In this document: one piece after another, positions 23,800-32,533 of the stretch
Layout of the letters: the number at the start of each line of letters is the position of its first letter
Position numbering within the stretch: position 1 is the stretch's first letter
Assembly (NCBI GenBank): GCA_902769525.1
Contig: CACXPG010000004.1
Span: forward strand, 1-64,000
Direction: 5' to 3'
DNA length: 64,000 nt
From: an uncultured Bacteroidia bacterium
GTDB taxonomy: Bacteria; Bacteroidota; Bacteroidia; Bacteroidales; UBA932
Program-made: the position numbers and the translations under genes
The notes under the pieces: model-generated
What the model was told of the DNA's origin: nothing
The model's input: the letters and a program-made list of their open reading frames with translations, nothing else
Database searches by the model: none

Positions 23800-26700
23800 A
23801 TGGAAAACGCGTCATACTTTCAGAAACTCAAGTATGTCATTAAGCATCCTTTGGTTCTTCTGCCCACTCTTATAATCACGATAATCTGGATTGTTCTAGG
23901 AATCATTCAGTCAAGGTACAAGGAAACCCAGGCACTTTCCTGGATGAATTTCTTCACATTCGCCCAGGGCGGACTGTTTGGAGGAGTGGCCGGAGCTGTA
24001 GGCGGCATAGTAGGCAAGATTCTGATTGCCTCTATTCTGACCGCTCTGCTTACACCGCTGTTCATTAAAGGCAGCCAGCCATTCGCGGGCTTCGGAAAAG
24101 GCATCAAGGGATTCTTTAACAGCTTTGCTTTCAGCAGCTTCTCGGCAGTAGCCGTATTTATGCTTGGAATGGCCATCGCCCTTCTTGTCTACAGTTTCCT
24201 CAACATCACCCAGAGGTGGCAGGAATCTCTTGTGGGAATTGCCGGAGCAGTTGTACTGATCAAGAACATAGGCCAAAGGGGCGGTCTGCTTTTCAGCGGA
24301 CTTTTCGACCTTCTGAAAAAGGTCTCAAAGAACGCCCCGTCGCAGACAGGAGTAATCCGCTTCCTCAGTGGAATGAGCGTAGGCTTTCTCGCTGGAACAG
24401 GCCTTAACTTCATGAATTTCAAATGGGCCTTACTTATCGCGATTTGCGCCCTTATCCTTTCTTTGATATTCTTTATTCTCAAGTCTACCAGGAGAACGGC
24501 TGTTGCCGGAGCCTTCATTGTGGCGATTCTTGTCATTCCGCTCTACGCCCAGAATCTGAAAAAAGAAACTGATGAGCTGAGAAACGCAGCCAAGAGGCTG
24601 GAGCAAACCGAAGATGCCGTCAAGGACTTCAAGATTGACCCGAATTTCAACGCAGAAGAGTTCGGCGCTAAAATGCAGAACCTCCAGAGCAAGCTTGAAG
24701 ATGCCCAGAGACGAGGAGACAAGAAAGAAATCAAGCGCATCTGCAACGAGATGGGGGCTATGTACACAAAGGCAACAGGCCGCACCATGGACTTCTACAA
24801 GATGTACACCGACTATTACAAGGAACATCCTTTAGATAACTCCGACAATATGCAGAAAGAGGAAAAAAAGAAAGAAGAGAGTGTTTCATCAGATGACTAT
24901 CAAGAGCCAACCGGCAGAAAGAGCGGAAGAAAATCCTCTGGCACAAAGAGCGGAAGAAAATCTGGAAAGAAAGACTCTTCAGACAGGGAAGAAAATGATT
25001 CTTACAGCCACTATGACGCTGAGGAGAACGACTTTACAGACTCGGCGATAACAGGAGGATGGGCCGATGAAGACAGCTACAACGACGATGAAGGAGAGAT
25101 GACCGCTCTTGATGTTGCTTCCGGAGTGCTTGGCGCAGCAGGAGCAGCGGGAGCAGCTGCTGGTGGTGCCGGAGGTGCTGGAGGAGCAGGATTAGGTGGT
25201 TTTGACGGATGGGACGGTCCTGACACGGGCGGAGAAGACTTCCCGGAAGATTCAGAAGACTATGATTCTGAGGCTGAAGAAAGAGAAGAAGACGAGGAAG
25301 ACGAGAATCCTGAAGAAGATGAAACCGAAGGAGACGGAGAAGGAGCAGAACCGGAAGAAGAAATCGCTGAGGATGAAGAACAGACAGAAGAAACCGAAGA
25401 GGAATCAGAGGAAGAGCCTGAAGAACCAGAAGAAGAAAGTGAAGAAGAGACAGAAGAAGAAACTGAGGAAGAGCCAGAGGAAGAAAGTGAAGAAGAAACC
25501 GAAGAAGAGGAAGAAGCGGAGGAAGAGGAGGAAGAGGAACCGGAAGAAGAGGCAGAGGAGGCAGAATATGAGGAGGAACCAGAGCCAGAAGAGAAACCAA
25601 ATGAAGATGATTGGGAAGAAGAAGATGATGATGATGACGATGAAGATGATGATAGTGGCGGTAATGGTGATGATATAGCCGATGACAGTCAGGAAGACGA
25701 GCCTGAAGAAACCGCTCAGGAAGCTGAACCTGAGGAAGAAGCAAAAGAGGAAGAAGTTCAGGAATCGGAAGAAGAAGTTGAAGAGGAAGTTGAGGAAGAC
25801 GATTACGACTATGAGGCTGAAAGGGCTGCAAGGCAGGCCGAACAGGATGCCATAAACAAAAAGTACCAGGAGGCCTTCGACAAGGACTTCGAGAAGTTCA
25901 GCAAAACTTCAGACGAGGAAAGGATAAACAAGGAAGTGGAGAAAGAGATGAAGGAGCAGGAAAAGAGCGAGGCTGAACGTGCCCGTGAGCAGAGAATCCT
26001 GGATACGGCAGAAAAGTACGGAGTAAAGACCAAAGACGAGGAAGGCAAACAAAGGGATATCGACGATATCAAGAAAGACAACCAGAAAGCCATCAAAAGA
26101 TTCGTCAACAAGGAAGTGTACAAGAACGAGCTGGCTATCCAGAAGATTTACAGCGATGTAGAGCTGGAATGCTCAGAAAAGATTGCTTCTGCGGAACTGG
26201 TGGACAATGTGGCGGAAGGCACTGTCAACATTCTGGGAGAGTGCACAGGTCCGGCCGGAAGGCAGGTTAAGAACTGGCACAATTTCACCAAGGCTACCCT
26301 GCTCGGTGCGGAAGAAGCCTATCTGGACGGCAGAAACGTGGTCGTAGGCACAATCGGCGGTATGGCCGAAGGGGCTCTCACCGTCGCCCAGAACGAGATG
26401 GGAGACGCGATGAAGGGAATGGGCGGAAGCACTCTCAAGCAGACAGTGGCAACCGCAACAGGAACAGTCTGGTTTGAAGGAACAAAAACCGTAATACACG
26501 ACCTGAGCCGCGGAAAAGACCTGGAAACATCCATAGAACATGCCCAGGAATCGATGGTCAAGAAGACTGGAGAAGTCGCTATGGGTCTGATAGTCGGTGG
26601 AATAACAGACTATGGAACCGGAGTTGTGGGCAAGAATTACGGTGGAAAGATGAGCGTAAACAGCGTCTTCAACATGTACAAGATCGCAAACGCCACCAAA

Positions 26701-26856
26701 GCCGCCTCCACTGAAATCTACAGCAGGGCACACGACAACATGACCGTTGGCGGGGAAAATATGTCTCATCATATTACAAGTGATTTCAACGACTGGAAAA
26801 ACTCCAAGGTTGAACAGATGTACACCAATTATTACAGCAAGAATAAAGGAGAATAA
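23800..26856 (+). CDS. Large membrane protein with a very acidic central region, function unknown
   Basis: I do not recognise this 1018-residue protein. Residues 1 to about 250 contain some six to eight hydrophobic segments, including a Gly/Ala-rich stretch (GGLFGGVAGAVGGIVGKI) and IAICALILSLIFFIL. Residues about 255-345 look like a coiled coil. Residues about 365-395 are Ser/Lys-rich with repeated SGRKS. Residues about 443-468 are almost only Gly and Ala. Residues about 480-670 are dominated by Glu and Asp. Residues about 675-760 are a charged helix. The C-terminal 235 residues form a more ordinary domain (AEGTVNILGECTGPAGRQVKNW onward), repeating small-residue helices. Nothing marks it as secreted by signal peptidase. 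It is followed after 2 nt by a 133-residue gene and is preceded by an inverted repeat operator-like site. The acidic tract could bind divalent cations or basic proteins. Confidence 0.85.
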   Translation: MENASYFQKLKYVIKHPLVLLPTLIITIIWIVLGIIQSRYKETQALSWMNFFTFAQGGLFGGVAGAVGGIVGKILIASILTALLTPLFIKGSQPFAGFGKGIKGFFNSFAFSSFSAVAVFMLGMAIALLVYSFLNITQRWQESLVGIAGAVVLIKNIGQRGGLLFSGLFDLLKKVSKNAPSQTGVIRFLSGMSVGFLAGTGLNFMNFKWALLIAICALILSLIFFILKSTRRTAVAGAFIVAILVIPLYAQNLKKETDELRNAAKRLEQTEDAVKDFKIDPNFNAEEFGAKMQNLQSKLEDAQRRGDKKEIKRICNEMGAMYTKATGRTMDFYKMYTDYYKEHPLDNSDNMQKEEKKKEESVSSDDYQEPTGRKSGRKSSGTKSGRKSGKKDSSDREENDSYSHYDAEENDFTDSAITGGWADEDSYNDDEGEMTALDVASGVLGAAGAAGAAAGGAGGAGGAGLGGFDGWDGPDTGGEDFPEDSEDYDSEAEEREEDEEDENPEEDETEGDGEGAEPEEEIAEDEEQTEETEEESEEEPEEPEEESEEETEEETEEEPEEESEEETEEEEEAEEEEEEEPEEEAEEAEYEEEPEPEEKPNEDDWEEEDDDDDDEDDDSGGNGDDIADDSQEDEPEETAQEAEPEEEAKEEEVQESEEEVEEEVEEDDYDYEAERAARQAEQDAINKKYQEAFDKDFEKFSKTSDEERINKEVEKEMKEQEKSEAERAREQRILDTAEKYGVKTKDEEGKQRDIDDIKKDNQKAIKRFVNKEVYKNELAIQKIYSDVELECSEKIASAELVDNVAEGTVNILGECTGPAGRQVKNWHNFTKATLLGAEEAYLDGRNVVVGTIGGMAEGALTVAQNEMGDAMKGMGGSTLKQTVATATGTVWFEGTKTVIHDLSRGKDLETSIEHAQESMVKKTGEVAMGLIVGGITDYGTGVVGKNYGGKMSVNSVFNMYKIANATKAASTEIYSRAHDNMTVGGENMSHHITSDFNDWKNSKVEQMYTNYYSKNKGE

Positions 26857-26858
26857 CT

Positions 26859-27260
26859 ATGGATAACAAAAACAAATGCACCCCAGAAGAGGCCAAGAAG
26901 GCTTATTTTACCGGACACTATCCCTATATGGTCCAGGCATTCGCGATTGCCTCGATGAAAGTTCCCGCCTGGAGGCTGGCCAGTGACGGCACTCCTGTCC
27001 AGATGTTTGATGTTCTGCGCTTTGCCCAGAAGTGGGACGACGAGCATCCGAGAAAAGAAGGAGACCGCAGTTTCTTCTATGTCAGCCTGGAAGGAGCCAT
27101 AGGCTATTCTGATACCGGACTGGAATACCACATCCAGTGGATATTTATCCCGATGGAAGCGGGAGAGGAACGCGACAAGCTGGTCAAGCAGACCGTAAAA
27201 GAGTTCGAGCAGGCCGAGAAGGAGGAAGAGGCCGCCAAAGGCGAAGCCTCAGCTACTTGA
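26859..27260 (+). CDS. Hypothetical protein, partner of the acidic membrane protein
   Basis: This 133-residue cytoplasmic-looking protein starts 2 nt after the stop of the 1018-residue gene, so the two are almost certainly one operon. It has no signal or membrane segment. The N-terminal part is a compact domain with several aromatic residues (YFTGHYPYMVQAFA, WRLASDGTPVQMFDVLRF). The last 30 residues are a highly charged helix rich in Glu and Lys. The final 8 nt overlap the convergent gene ending at 27253. I do not recognise a family. Confidence 0.75.
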   Translation: MDNKNKCTPEEAKKAYFTGHYPYMVQAFAIASMKVPAWRLASDGTPVQMFDVLRFAQKWDDEHPRKEGDRSFFYVSLEGAIGYSDTGLEYHIQWIFIPMEAGEERDKLVKQTVKEFEQAEKEEEAAKGEASAT

Positions 27261-29799
27261 TTTTAAAGCGCTTCGAAACAAACTTTCCATCTTCGGTAAT
27301 GCCCTCAAGTGTAATCGTATAGCCGCTTAGAAGATCCGAGGAGTTGAAACGGAATGAGATCTGACCGTCTGATCCTGCTGAGAGCGAAGGATTCCAGTAC
27401 AGGGTAGAACGCCTGTCAGCACCTTTTGCTATAATATTTTTGCCTTCTACCTCGTATTTCGGCGAGTAGAATTTCCGTGGCTTCTGCCATCCGAGCGGCA
27501 TTCCAGAAGTTATATACCAAACAGTACGAATGATTGGTTTAGTCTTGATGAGAACTGCACTCGCTGATGTAGCGTTACCATATCCGCCGGCAGTCGGATC
27601 AAACATTGACGATTCCATCCCTCTCAAATAGACCACAGTTTCAACATCATCAACCATTAGAGAATTCAATTCCCACCAATCCACCATTAGAAGACCATTG
27701 ATGTAAACTGTAATAGGACTATAGCCGCTAGATACACCCATTCCGCTTGCAGAGGCCGGGCGCCTGGAGACAAGCATATGCACATAAATACCATCTTTTT
27801 CAACATCTTTTTCTCTGAGCCCTGGACAAGTAATCAACAAGTAGCTGATCATATCAAAAGACTTGTACGGCTCAAGTTTTTTGCCATCACGTATCTGGTC
27901 TGAACGGAATTCCCAGTTTGGCATTGGACTGATGCCTTTAATAGACCTCTTCTTGCCATAAACAGTAATGGCATTGAGCTGGTAGGACATATCTCCACCG
28001 CTGGAATAATAGTTTTCGGTGAGAATCTTGGCTACTTCAGGGGTGTACTTGACCTTTTTCTCCTGATGAGTGAATTTGGTAAGAGATGCAAATGCGTCGT
28101 CAAAAAGTACAGTATTGTATTTAACGCTGCTAGACTTGTTGGTAGCGCTTACGATAAATCTCGTGCTGTCTGGAAAATCAATATCTTTGAGTTCAAAGTA
28201 ACCATCCTTGGACACAGTTCCGAATGTGGCAAAATTGATTTTCGGGGCAACAAAAAATACAGTGAAGTCTTTTTTCCTTTTCAGAAGACCGGATTTTACC
28301 TGGCCGGATATTGACTGGATATATTCCCTGCCATATTTAGGCATCGGAAACTTTCCCGTGAAAATTGCCGGCAAATCGTAATACTCCCACCCCTGAGTCA
28401 TAAGCATCAAGTCCAGATCTGCTAGCCTCTTTTCCAGCGGAACAGTATCGCAGAAGAATCGCTGAGGATTCTCAACGTTCCCTCTAATCTCAGAAGAGAG
28501 GAACATATAGGATATTATACTGTTGTTCAAAGTGTTGACTGGAGACAGGAAGTCGTCCGTCACAGATGCTGAGAAACTGCCCCCTTCAGCGCAACCTAAT
28601 CCGATCTCAACACTCACATTGTCACGCTTCCCGATATTGTCATTGTCCAGATTGAATTCTATATCGCCGTTCAGATTCTCCGGCATTACAAAAAACGGGC
28701 GCTTTGCCAGTATATTGCCGGAGAGGTCGCATACCACAGCGTTGTTTATCCCGTCCGGCATTCCCTCCAGAGGAAGGTTAACTTTTGTGTTGCCCTTGAA
28801 AGGAATTGAATAGTAGATTTCGCTGGAGCCTGCCAAGACAAATTTCAAGTCAGCATCACTCGCCTTTCCGCATACAAATAAAGACGCTTCTATCATTTCA
28901 GCTCCGTATTTCAGAGAAACTGAAACTCCATCTGCCTCCACAGGCGGAAGCTTTCCTGTGGCAGGAACCCCGTCAATATCCTCTATCTTGGCATAATACT
29001 TCTCTTTATTATCTGCAGGAGTGAGCGTGAAACTGCCAAAACCATACTCGTCTGTTGAACAGCTGTCCACCTTCTGGTTTTTGCTGTCATATATTGCTAC
29101 ATTGGCTTGCTGCCCCAATCCACTTGAGCTCACAACCTTCACCCCTATCTTGTTGGGAATACCTGCGAGCAGCCTGCCGCTTTCAGGAAGGAAAGCGCAG
29201 TCCAGCGTCTTAACCCTCTTTATCTGGTGAAAAGGATTCTCCACGCCAATCTCTTCATATTCAGAATCATTCCTGATTTGCTTGTTGGTAAGCTCCTTAA
29301 CATAATTGTCCTTGACAGGATTGATAACCGTAATCTCTTTCTTGAAAACATATTCAGGATCGCTGTTCAGGTTCCAGTATGTATATCCCCTAACCGTGGC
29401 ATAGCCTGTATTGGCGTCGTCCGGTATCACCATAAATCCTTCAAGAACATTGTTCCTGAGCTTCACCTTAACCCTTTGAAGAACGTAAGAGACATCTTCA
29501 AAACGGCCTTTTACGTTCTTTCCGACAGTATTGCCTACAACTTCTAAATAAAGGTACTTGCTTTCCGGATAGTCAGACAAGGGAGAGCTGTTTGACACAT
29601 AGCCCTTGAACCAAATAGTGTCGCCAATGGCATACACATCACGGTCTGTGTGAATGTAAACCTTTTCAGGCGACAGATATTTTACAAAAGCCTCATATCT
29701 TTCTTCTAGAGTCTGGGGAACAGACAGCGTGTCTTGAGCAGCAGAAACAGCAGAAAAGACCGCACAGATAATCGCTGAAAGAAAAACTTTTTTAACCAT
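27253..29799 (-). CDS. Exported macroglobulin-like (MG2) protein with TonB-plug-like C-terminal region
   Basis: This 848-residue protein has a signal peptide (ending near VSAAQ), then the MG2-type segment EKVYIHTDRDVYAIGDTIWFKGYV typical of Bacteroidota alpha-2-macroglobulin-like exported proteins, and several beta-sandwich repeats. The C-terminal third (from about residue 600) contains a plug-like region (LNAITVYGKKR, ITVYINGLLMVDWWELNSL, DVETVVYLRG), as in a family often annotated as TonB-dependent receptor plug domain proteins without a barrel. These proteins are found in the periplasm or at the outer membrane, and their function is poorly known. A TAACTTTG -7 box is only four bases before the ATG, predicting a leaderless mRNA. 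It converges on the preceding operon with an 8-nt overlap. Confidence 0.8.
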   Translation of the reverse strand: MVKKVFLSAIICAVFSAVSAAQDTLSVPQTLEERYEAFVKYLSPEKVYIHTDRDVYAIGDTIWFKGYVSNSSPLSDYPESKYLYLEVVGNTVGKNVKGRFEDVSYVLQRVKVKLRNNVLEGFMVIPDDANTGYATVRGYTYWNLNSDPEYVFKKEITVINPVKDNYVKELTNKQIRNDSEYEEIGVENPFHQIKRVKTLDCAFLPESGRLLAGIPNKIGVKVVSSSGLGQQANVAIYDSKNQKVDSCSTDEYGFGSFTLTPADNKEKYYAKIEDIDGVPATGKLPPVEADGVSVSLKYGAEMIEASLFVCGKASDADLKFVLAGSSEIYYSIPFKGNTKVNLPLEGMPDGINNAVVCDLSGNILAKRPFFVMPENLNGDIEFNLDNDNIGKRDNVSVEIGLGCAEGGSFSASVTDDFLSPVNTLNNSIISYMFLSSEIRGNVENPQRFFCDTVPLEKRLADLDLMLMTQGWEYYDLPAIFTGKFPMPKYGREYIQSISGQVKSGLLKRKKDFTVFFVAPKINFATFGTVSKDGYFELKDIDFPDSTRFIVSATNKSSSVKYNTVLFDDAFASLTKFTHQEKKVKYTPEVAKILTENYYSSGGDMSYQLNAITVYGKKRSIKGISPMPNWEFRSDQIRDGKKLEPYKSFDMISYLLITCPGLREKDVEKDGIYVHMLVSRRPASASGMGVSSGYSPITVYINGLLMVDWWELNSLMVDDVETVVYLRGMESSMFDPTAGGYGNATSASAVLIKTKPIIRTVWYITSGMPLGWQKPRKFYSPKYEVEGKNIIAKGADRRSTLYWNPSLSAGSDGQISFRFNSSDLLSGYTITLEGITEDGKFVSKRFKIK

Positions 29800-29803
29800 A
29801 TTC

Positions 29804-29811
29804 CAAAGTTA
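29804..29811 (-). promoter_or_regulatory. -7 box abutting the start of the macroglobulin-like gene
   Basis: The minus strand reads TAACTTTG, a full TAnnTTTG match, with four bases between it and the ATG at 29799. The -33 region falls in a T/A homopolymer tract (29812-29834) with no clear TTTG. Confidence 0.55.
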
Positions 29812-29931
29812 TACACATTTTTTTTAAAAAAAAAACTTGGTGAGCTTGCTTAAAGAACCGCATAGTTGGTACATCATTCATCTGTTTCATACACTTGTCA
29901 GAAATAATGACCGGCAAAGCGATTTTTTTCA

Positions 29932-29939
29932 TACATTTG
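29932..29939 (+). promoter_or_regulatory. -7 box of the MBOAT operon
   Basis: TACATTTG matches TAnnTTTG, 33 nt before the MBOAT ATG at 29973. A matching -33 box is not evident. The same gap (29800-29972) also holds the divergent promoter and no gene. Confidence 0.5.
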
Positions 29940-29972
29940 AATCGCAAAAACAAGCAGTAATCAAGCCCGGAT

Positions 29973-31388
29973 ATGGTATTTTCAGACCTTCTGTTTCTGT
30001 TCGAATTCTTGGCGGCATTCGCCTTGTGCTACCTAGTGGCAGGTCTGATAGACCGCAACGGGGCCAAGATGACGCCTGACGGGCTGAAAAAGTCGTTCAA
30101 AGGCAGAAATCTTATAACCGTAATCTTCTCCCTCATATTCTACGCCTGGGGAGAGCCGGTTTACGTGTTTTTGATGATTCTGTGCGTGTTTATCAACTAT
30201 CTGTGCGGCATCGCCATAGACACTAACGTCAAACACCGCAAGCTGGGACTCGTGCTCGGAATCATTTTCAACCTGGCGGTTCTGGCAACCTTCAAGTATC
30301 TGGGATTCTTCGCAGACATTCTGGGCAGCCTGGGGCTTCACGTGGCGGTTCCTACACTGGCGCTTCCTATCGGAATCAGTTTCTACACTTTCCAGTCGAT
30401 GAGCTACCTGATAGATGTTTACAGGAAGGACTCCCCTCCCCAGAAGCGTTTCCTTGACCTTCTGTTCTACATTTCGATGTTCCCTCAGCTGATTGCCGGC
30501 CCTATCGTCAGGTACGGAACCATTGCGAAGGAAATCGGCGACAGGAGAGTCACCTGGGACGACTTTGCGGAAGGCAGCTACAGGTTCTTGATAGGACTGG
30601 GAAAGAAAGTCATCATAGCCAACCAGATATCCACCGTGGCAGACTATTTCCTGGCCGCCAATCCGGAGACCTTCTCCACCGCCGGCAGCTGGATCGGCCT
30701 TCTGGCCTTCACCTTCCAGATCTACTATGACTTCTCCGGCTACTCAGATATGGCAATAGGCCTTGGAAGATGCCTCGGATTCCATTTCAACGAGAACTTC
30801 GACCATCCTTATATAAGCAGATCCATCACCGAGTTCTGGAGAAGGTGGCACATTTCCCTGGGATCCTTCTTCCGCGACTATCTCTACATACCGCTGGGAG
30901 GAAACCGCCGCCATCAGGCATTGAACATACTGATAGTGTGGTTCCTGACAGGAATGTGGCACGGGGCCAGCTGGAATTTCATCATCTGGGGCCTGTACTT
31001 CGGCCTCATCGTGATGATAGAAAAATACACCCTTCTCAAGGTTTACGACAAGATACCTAAGATATTCCTCCACTTATACAGCATTTTCCTGTTCACCCTG
31101 GGATGGGGAATCTTCTATTTCGACGACCTGGGCAAGATGAAGACGCTGTTCTCCAGCCTGTTCGGAAACGCCGGAGCAGCTTCTGACTTTACCGTGGTCA
31201 GCGCCCTTACCAACAACTTCTGGCTGTGGATCGCCGCAATCATTTTCGCAATGCCTGTCAGAAGGCTTTTCGCCCGCTTCAAGTGGGTATGGTATCTCAG
31301 GGCGGCTGTTGCCGTAGTTATACTTGTTTTCAGCGTGGCACTGCTTGTGGGAGCCACCAATAACCCGTTCCTTTATTTCAGATTCTGA
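29973..31388 (+). CDS. MBOAT-family membrane O-acyltransferase (AlgI-like)
   Basis: This 471-residue polytopic protein moves acyl (usually acetyl) groups across or at the inner membrane onto exported glycans. It carries the AlgI-type signatures: YGTIAKEIGDRRVTWDDFAEG, FWRRWHISLGSFFRDYLYIPLGGNR with His293, and GMWHGASWNFIIWG with His330, the conserved MBOAT histidine. About ten membrane helices are visible. Two DHHW proteins follow after 2 and 6 nt, as in alginate and cell-wall O-acetylation operons where AlgI passes acetyl to AlgJ/AlgX partners. The polymer acetylated here is unknown, and no polysaccharide polymerase is nearby. Confidence 0.92.
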   Translation: MVFSDLLFLFEFLAAFALCYLVAGLIDRNGAKMTPDGLKKSFKGRNLITVIFSLIFYAWGEPVYVFLMILCVFINYLCGIAIDTNVKHRKLGLVLGIIFNLAVLATFKYLGFFADILGSLGLHVAVPTLALPIGISFYTFQSMSYLIDVYRKDSPPQKRFLDLLFYISMFPQLIAGPIVRYGTIAKEIGDRRVTWDDFAEGSYRFLIGLGKKVIIANQISTVADYFLAANPETFSTAGSWIGLLAFTFQIYYDFSGYSDMAIGLGRCLGFHFNENFDHPYISRSITEFWRRWHISLGSFFRDYLYIPLGGNRRHQALNILIVWFLTGMWHGASWNFIIWGLYFGLIVMIEKYTLLKVYDKIPKIFLHLYSIFLFTLGWGIFYFDDLGKMKTLFSSLFGNAGAASDFTVVSALTNNFWLWIAAIIFAMPVRRLFARFKWVWYLRAAVAVVILVFSVALLVGATNNPFLYFRF

Positions 31389-31390
31389 TT

Positions 31391-32527
31391 ATGAAAAAGA
31401 CACTTGCCATATTTGCAACCATTCTTCTGTGCGGCTCGTTTGCAGCGGCCCAGAATCCAGATTCTCTTGCCAAAGCGCAGAAGGATACAACTACTGTTCA
31501 GACTGTTGTAAAGACATATCCCGTCCCGACATCTGACGCCAACGACATCTACCCTAACCGCACGGTGGCAAGATATGTCAACCGCGTGAACCCTAACGCT
31601 CCGGTAAAGACTCTCAAGTCCGGTATCATGATAATCGGAGAGCCTGGAAAAGTCAGGGCTGCAGAGCCTTACGGAGGCAGAAGCGCCGGAGAGGTGGAAT
31701 ATGCCAACTCCGCCAACAAGTACAAGAGCGTATTCGGAGACAGTGTCAATGTGTATTGCATGGTAATCCCTAACGCCGGAGCATTCTACACTCCGAACAA
31801 GGGCTCTGCCGGTAAGAACCAGGGCACAACCATCAACCGCATTTTCTCCAACCTCAACGAGTCCGTAAAGGCAGTGGACATCTACTCAATCCTCGGAAGG
31901 CACGCCGGGGAAGCCATCTACTCCCGCACAGACCATCACTGGGCACCGCTGGGAGCCTTCTATGCAGCCAAGAAATTCGCGGCCGTTGCCGGAGTTCCTT
32001 TCAAGGACCTTTCACACTACAAGAAGCACGTAATACACAATTATGTAGGAACGATGTATATGTTCACCAAGAGCCAGGATGTGAAGAACTCCCCTGAGGA
32101 CTTCATCTACTGGACACCTGACTCCACCGTAACCTACACAACCACCTACATCAACTACAACACCAGAAACGGCGTGGCCCTTTCAGAGCGCGCGGCCCAG
32201 AAGGGAGACTACTTCCAGAAAGGCGTTTCCGGAGCCGGCTGCTATGTGGTGTTCATGGGCGGAGACGCCAAGATCACCCAGGTAAGGACATCCACCAAGA
32301 ACGGCCGCAGGCTGATAATCTTCAAGGACAGCTACGGCAACGCCATCCCTGGCTACCTGTTCTTCTCCTTTGAAGAAATCCACGTGATTGACTGCCGCTT
32401 CTTTAAGCGCAACATAAAGAAATATGTAAAGGACAACAAGATAACGGACATACTGTTTGCAAACAACATTATGAGAGCCGTCCTGTCCACTACAAACAAG
32501 GCATACGCAAGATTCCTCACTCAATAA
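31391..32527 (+). CDS. DHHW (AlgJ/AlgX-like) exported acetyltransferase partner, first copy
   Basis: This 378-residue protein has a cleavable signal peptide (ending SFAAAQN) and an SGNH-like catalytic core: T180-D181-H182-H183-W184 in RTDHHWAPLGAFYAAKKFA and a probable nucleophile Ser314 in FKDSYGNAIPGYL. In alginate acetylation, AlgJ and AlgX use a Ser-His-Asp triad of this type to accept and transfer acetyl in the periplasm. It lacks the N-terminal membrane anchor and the E-x-R-x-L-A-x-F-P segment present in the second copy at 32534. The two cores are closely similar, so a tandem duplication is likely. Confidence 0.88.
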   Translation: MKKTLAIFATILLCGSFAAAQNPDSLAKAQKDTTTVQTVVKTYPVPTSDANDIYPNRTVARYVNRVNPNAPVKTLKSGIMIIGEPGKVRAAEPYGGRSAGEVEYANSANKYKSVFGDSVNVYCMVIPNAGAFYTPNKGSAGKNQGTTINRIFSNLNESVKAVDIYSILGRHAGEAIYSRTDHHWAPLGAFYAAKKFAAVAGVPFKDLSHYKKHVIHNYVGTMYMFTKSQDVKNSPEDFIYWTPDSTVTYTTTYINYNTRNGVALSERAAQKGDYFQKGVSGAGCYVVFMGGDAKITQVRTSTKNGRRLIIFKDSYGNAIPGYLFFSFEEIHVIDCRFFKRNIKKYVKDNKITDILFANNIMRAVLSTTNKAYARFLTQ

Positions 32528-32533
32528 GGCAAA

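Noticed and set aside
25196-25678. Lys/Arg-rich plus-strand frame of 160 codons
   Set aside because: It is a shifted reading of the same acidic repeat region and has no homology-like features or start context.
25034-25831. Long minus-strand frame of 265 codons rich in Leu and Pro
   Set aside because: It is the antisense of the Glu/Asp-coding tract of the 1018-residue gene. GAA/GAG/GAT repeats read backwards give Leu, Ser and Pro codons. The plus-strand frame is far better supported.
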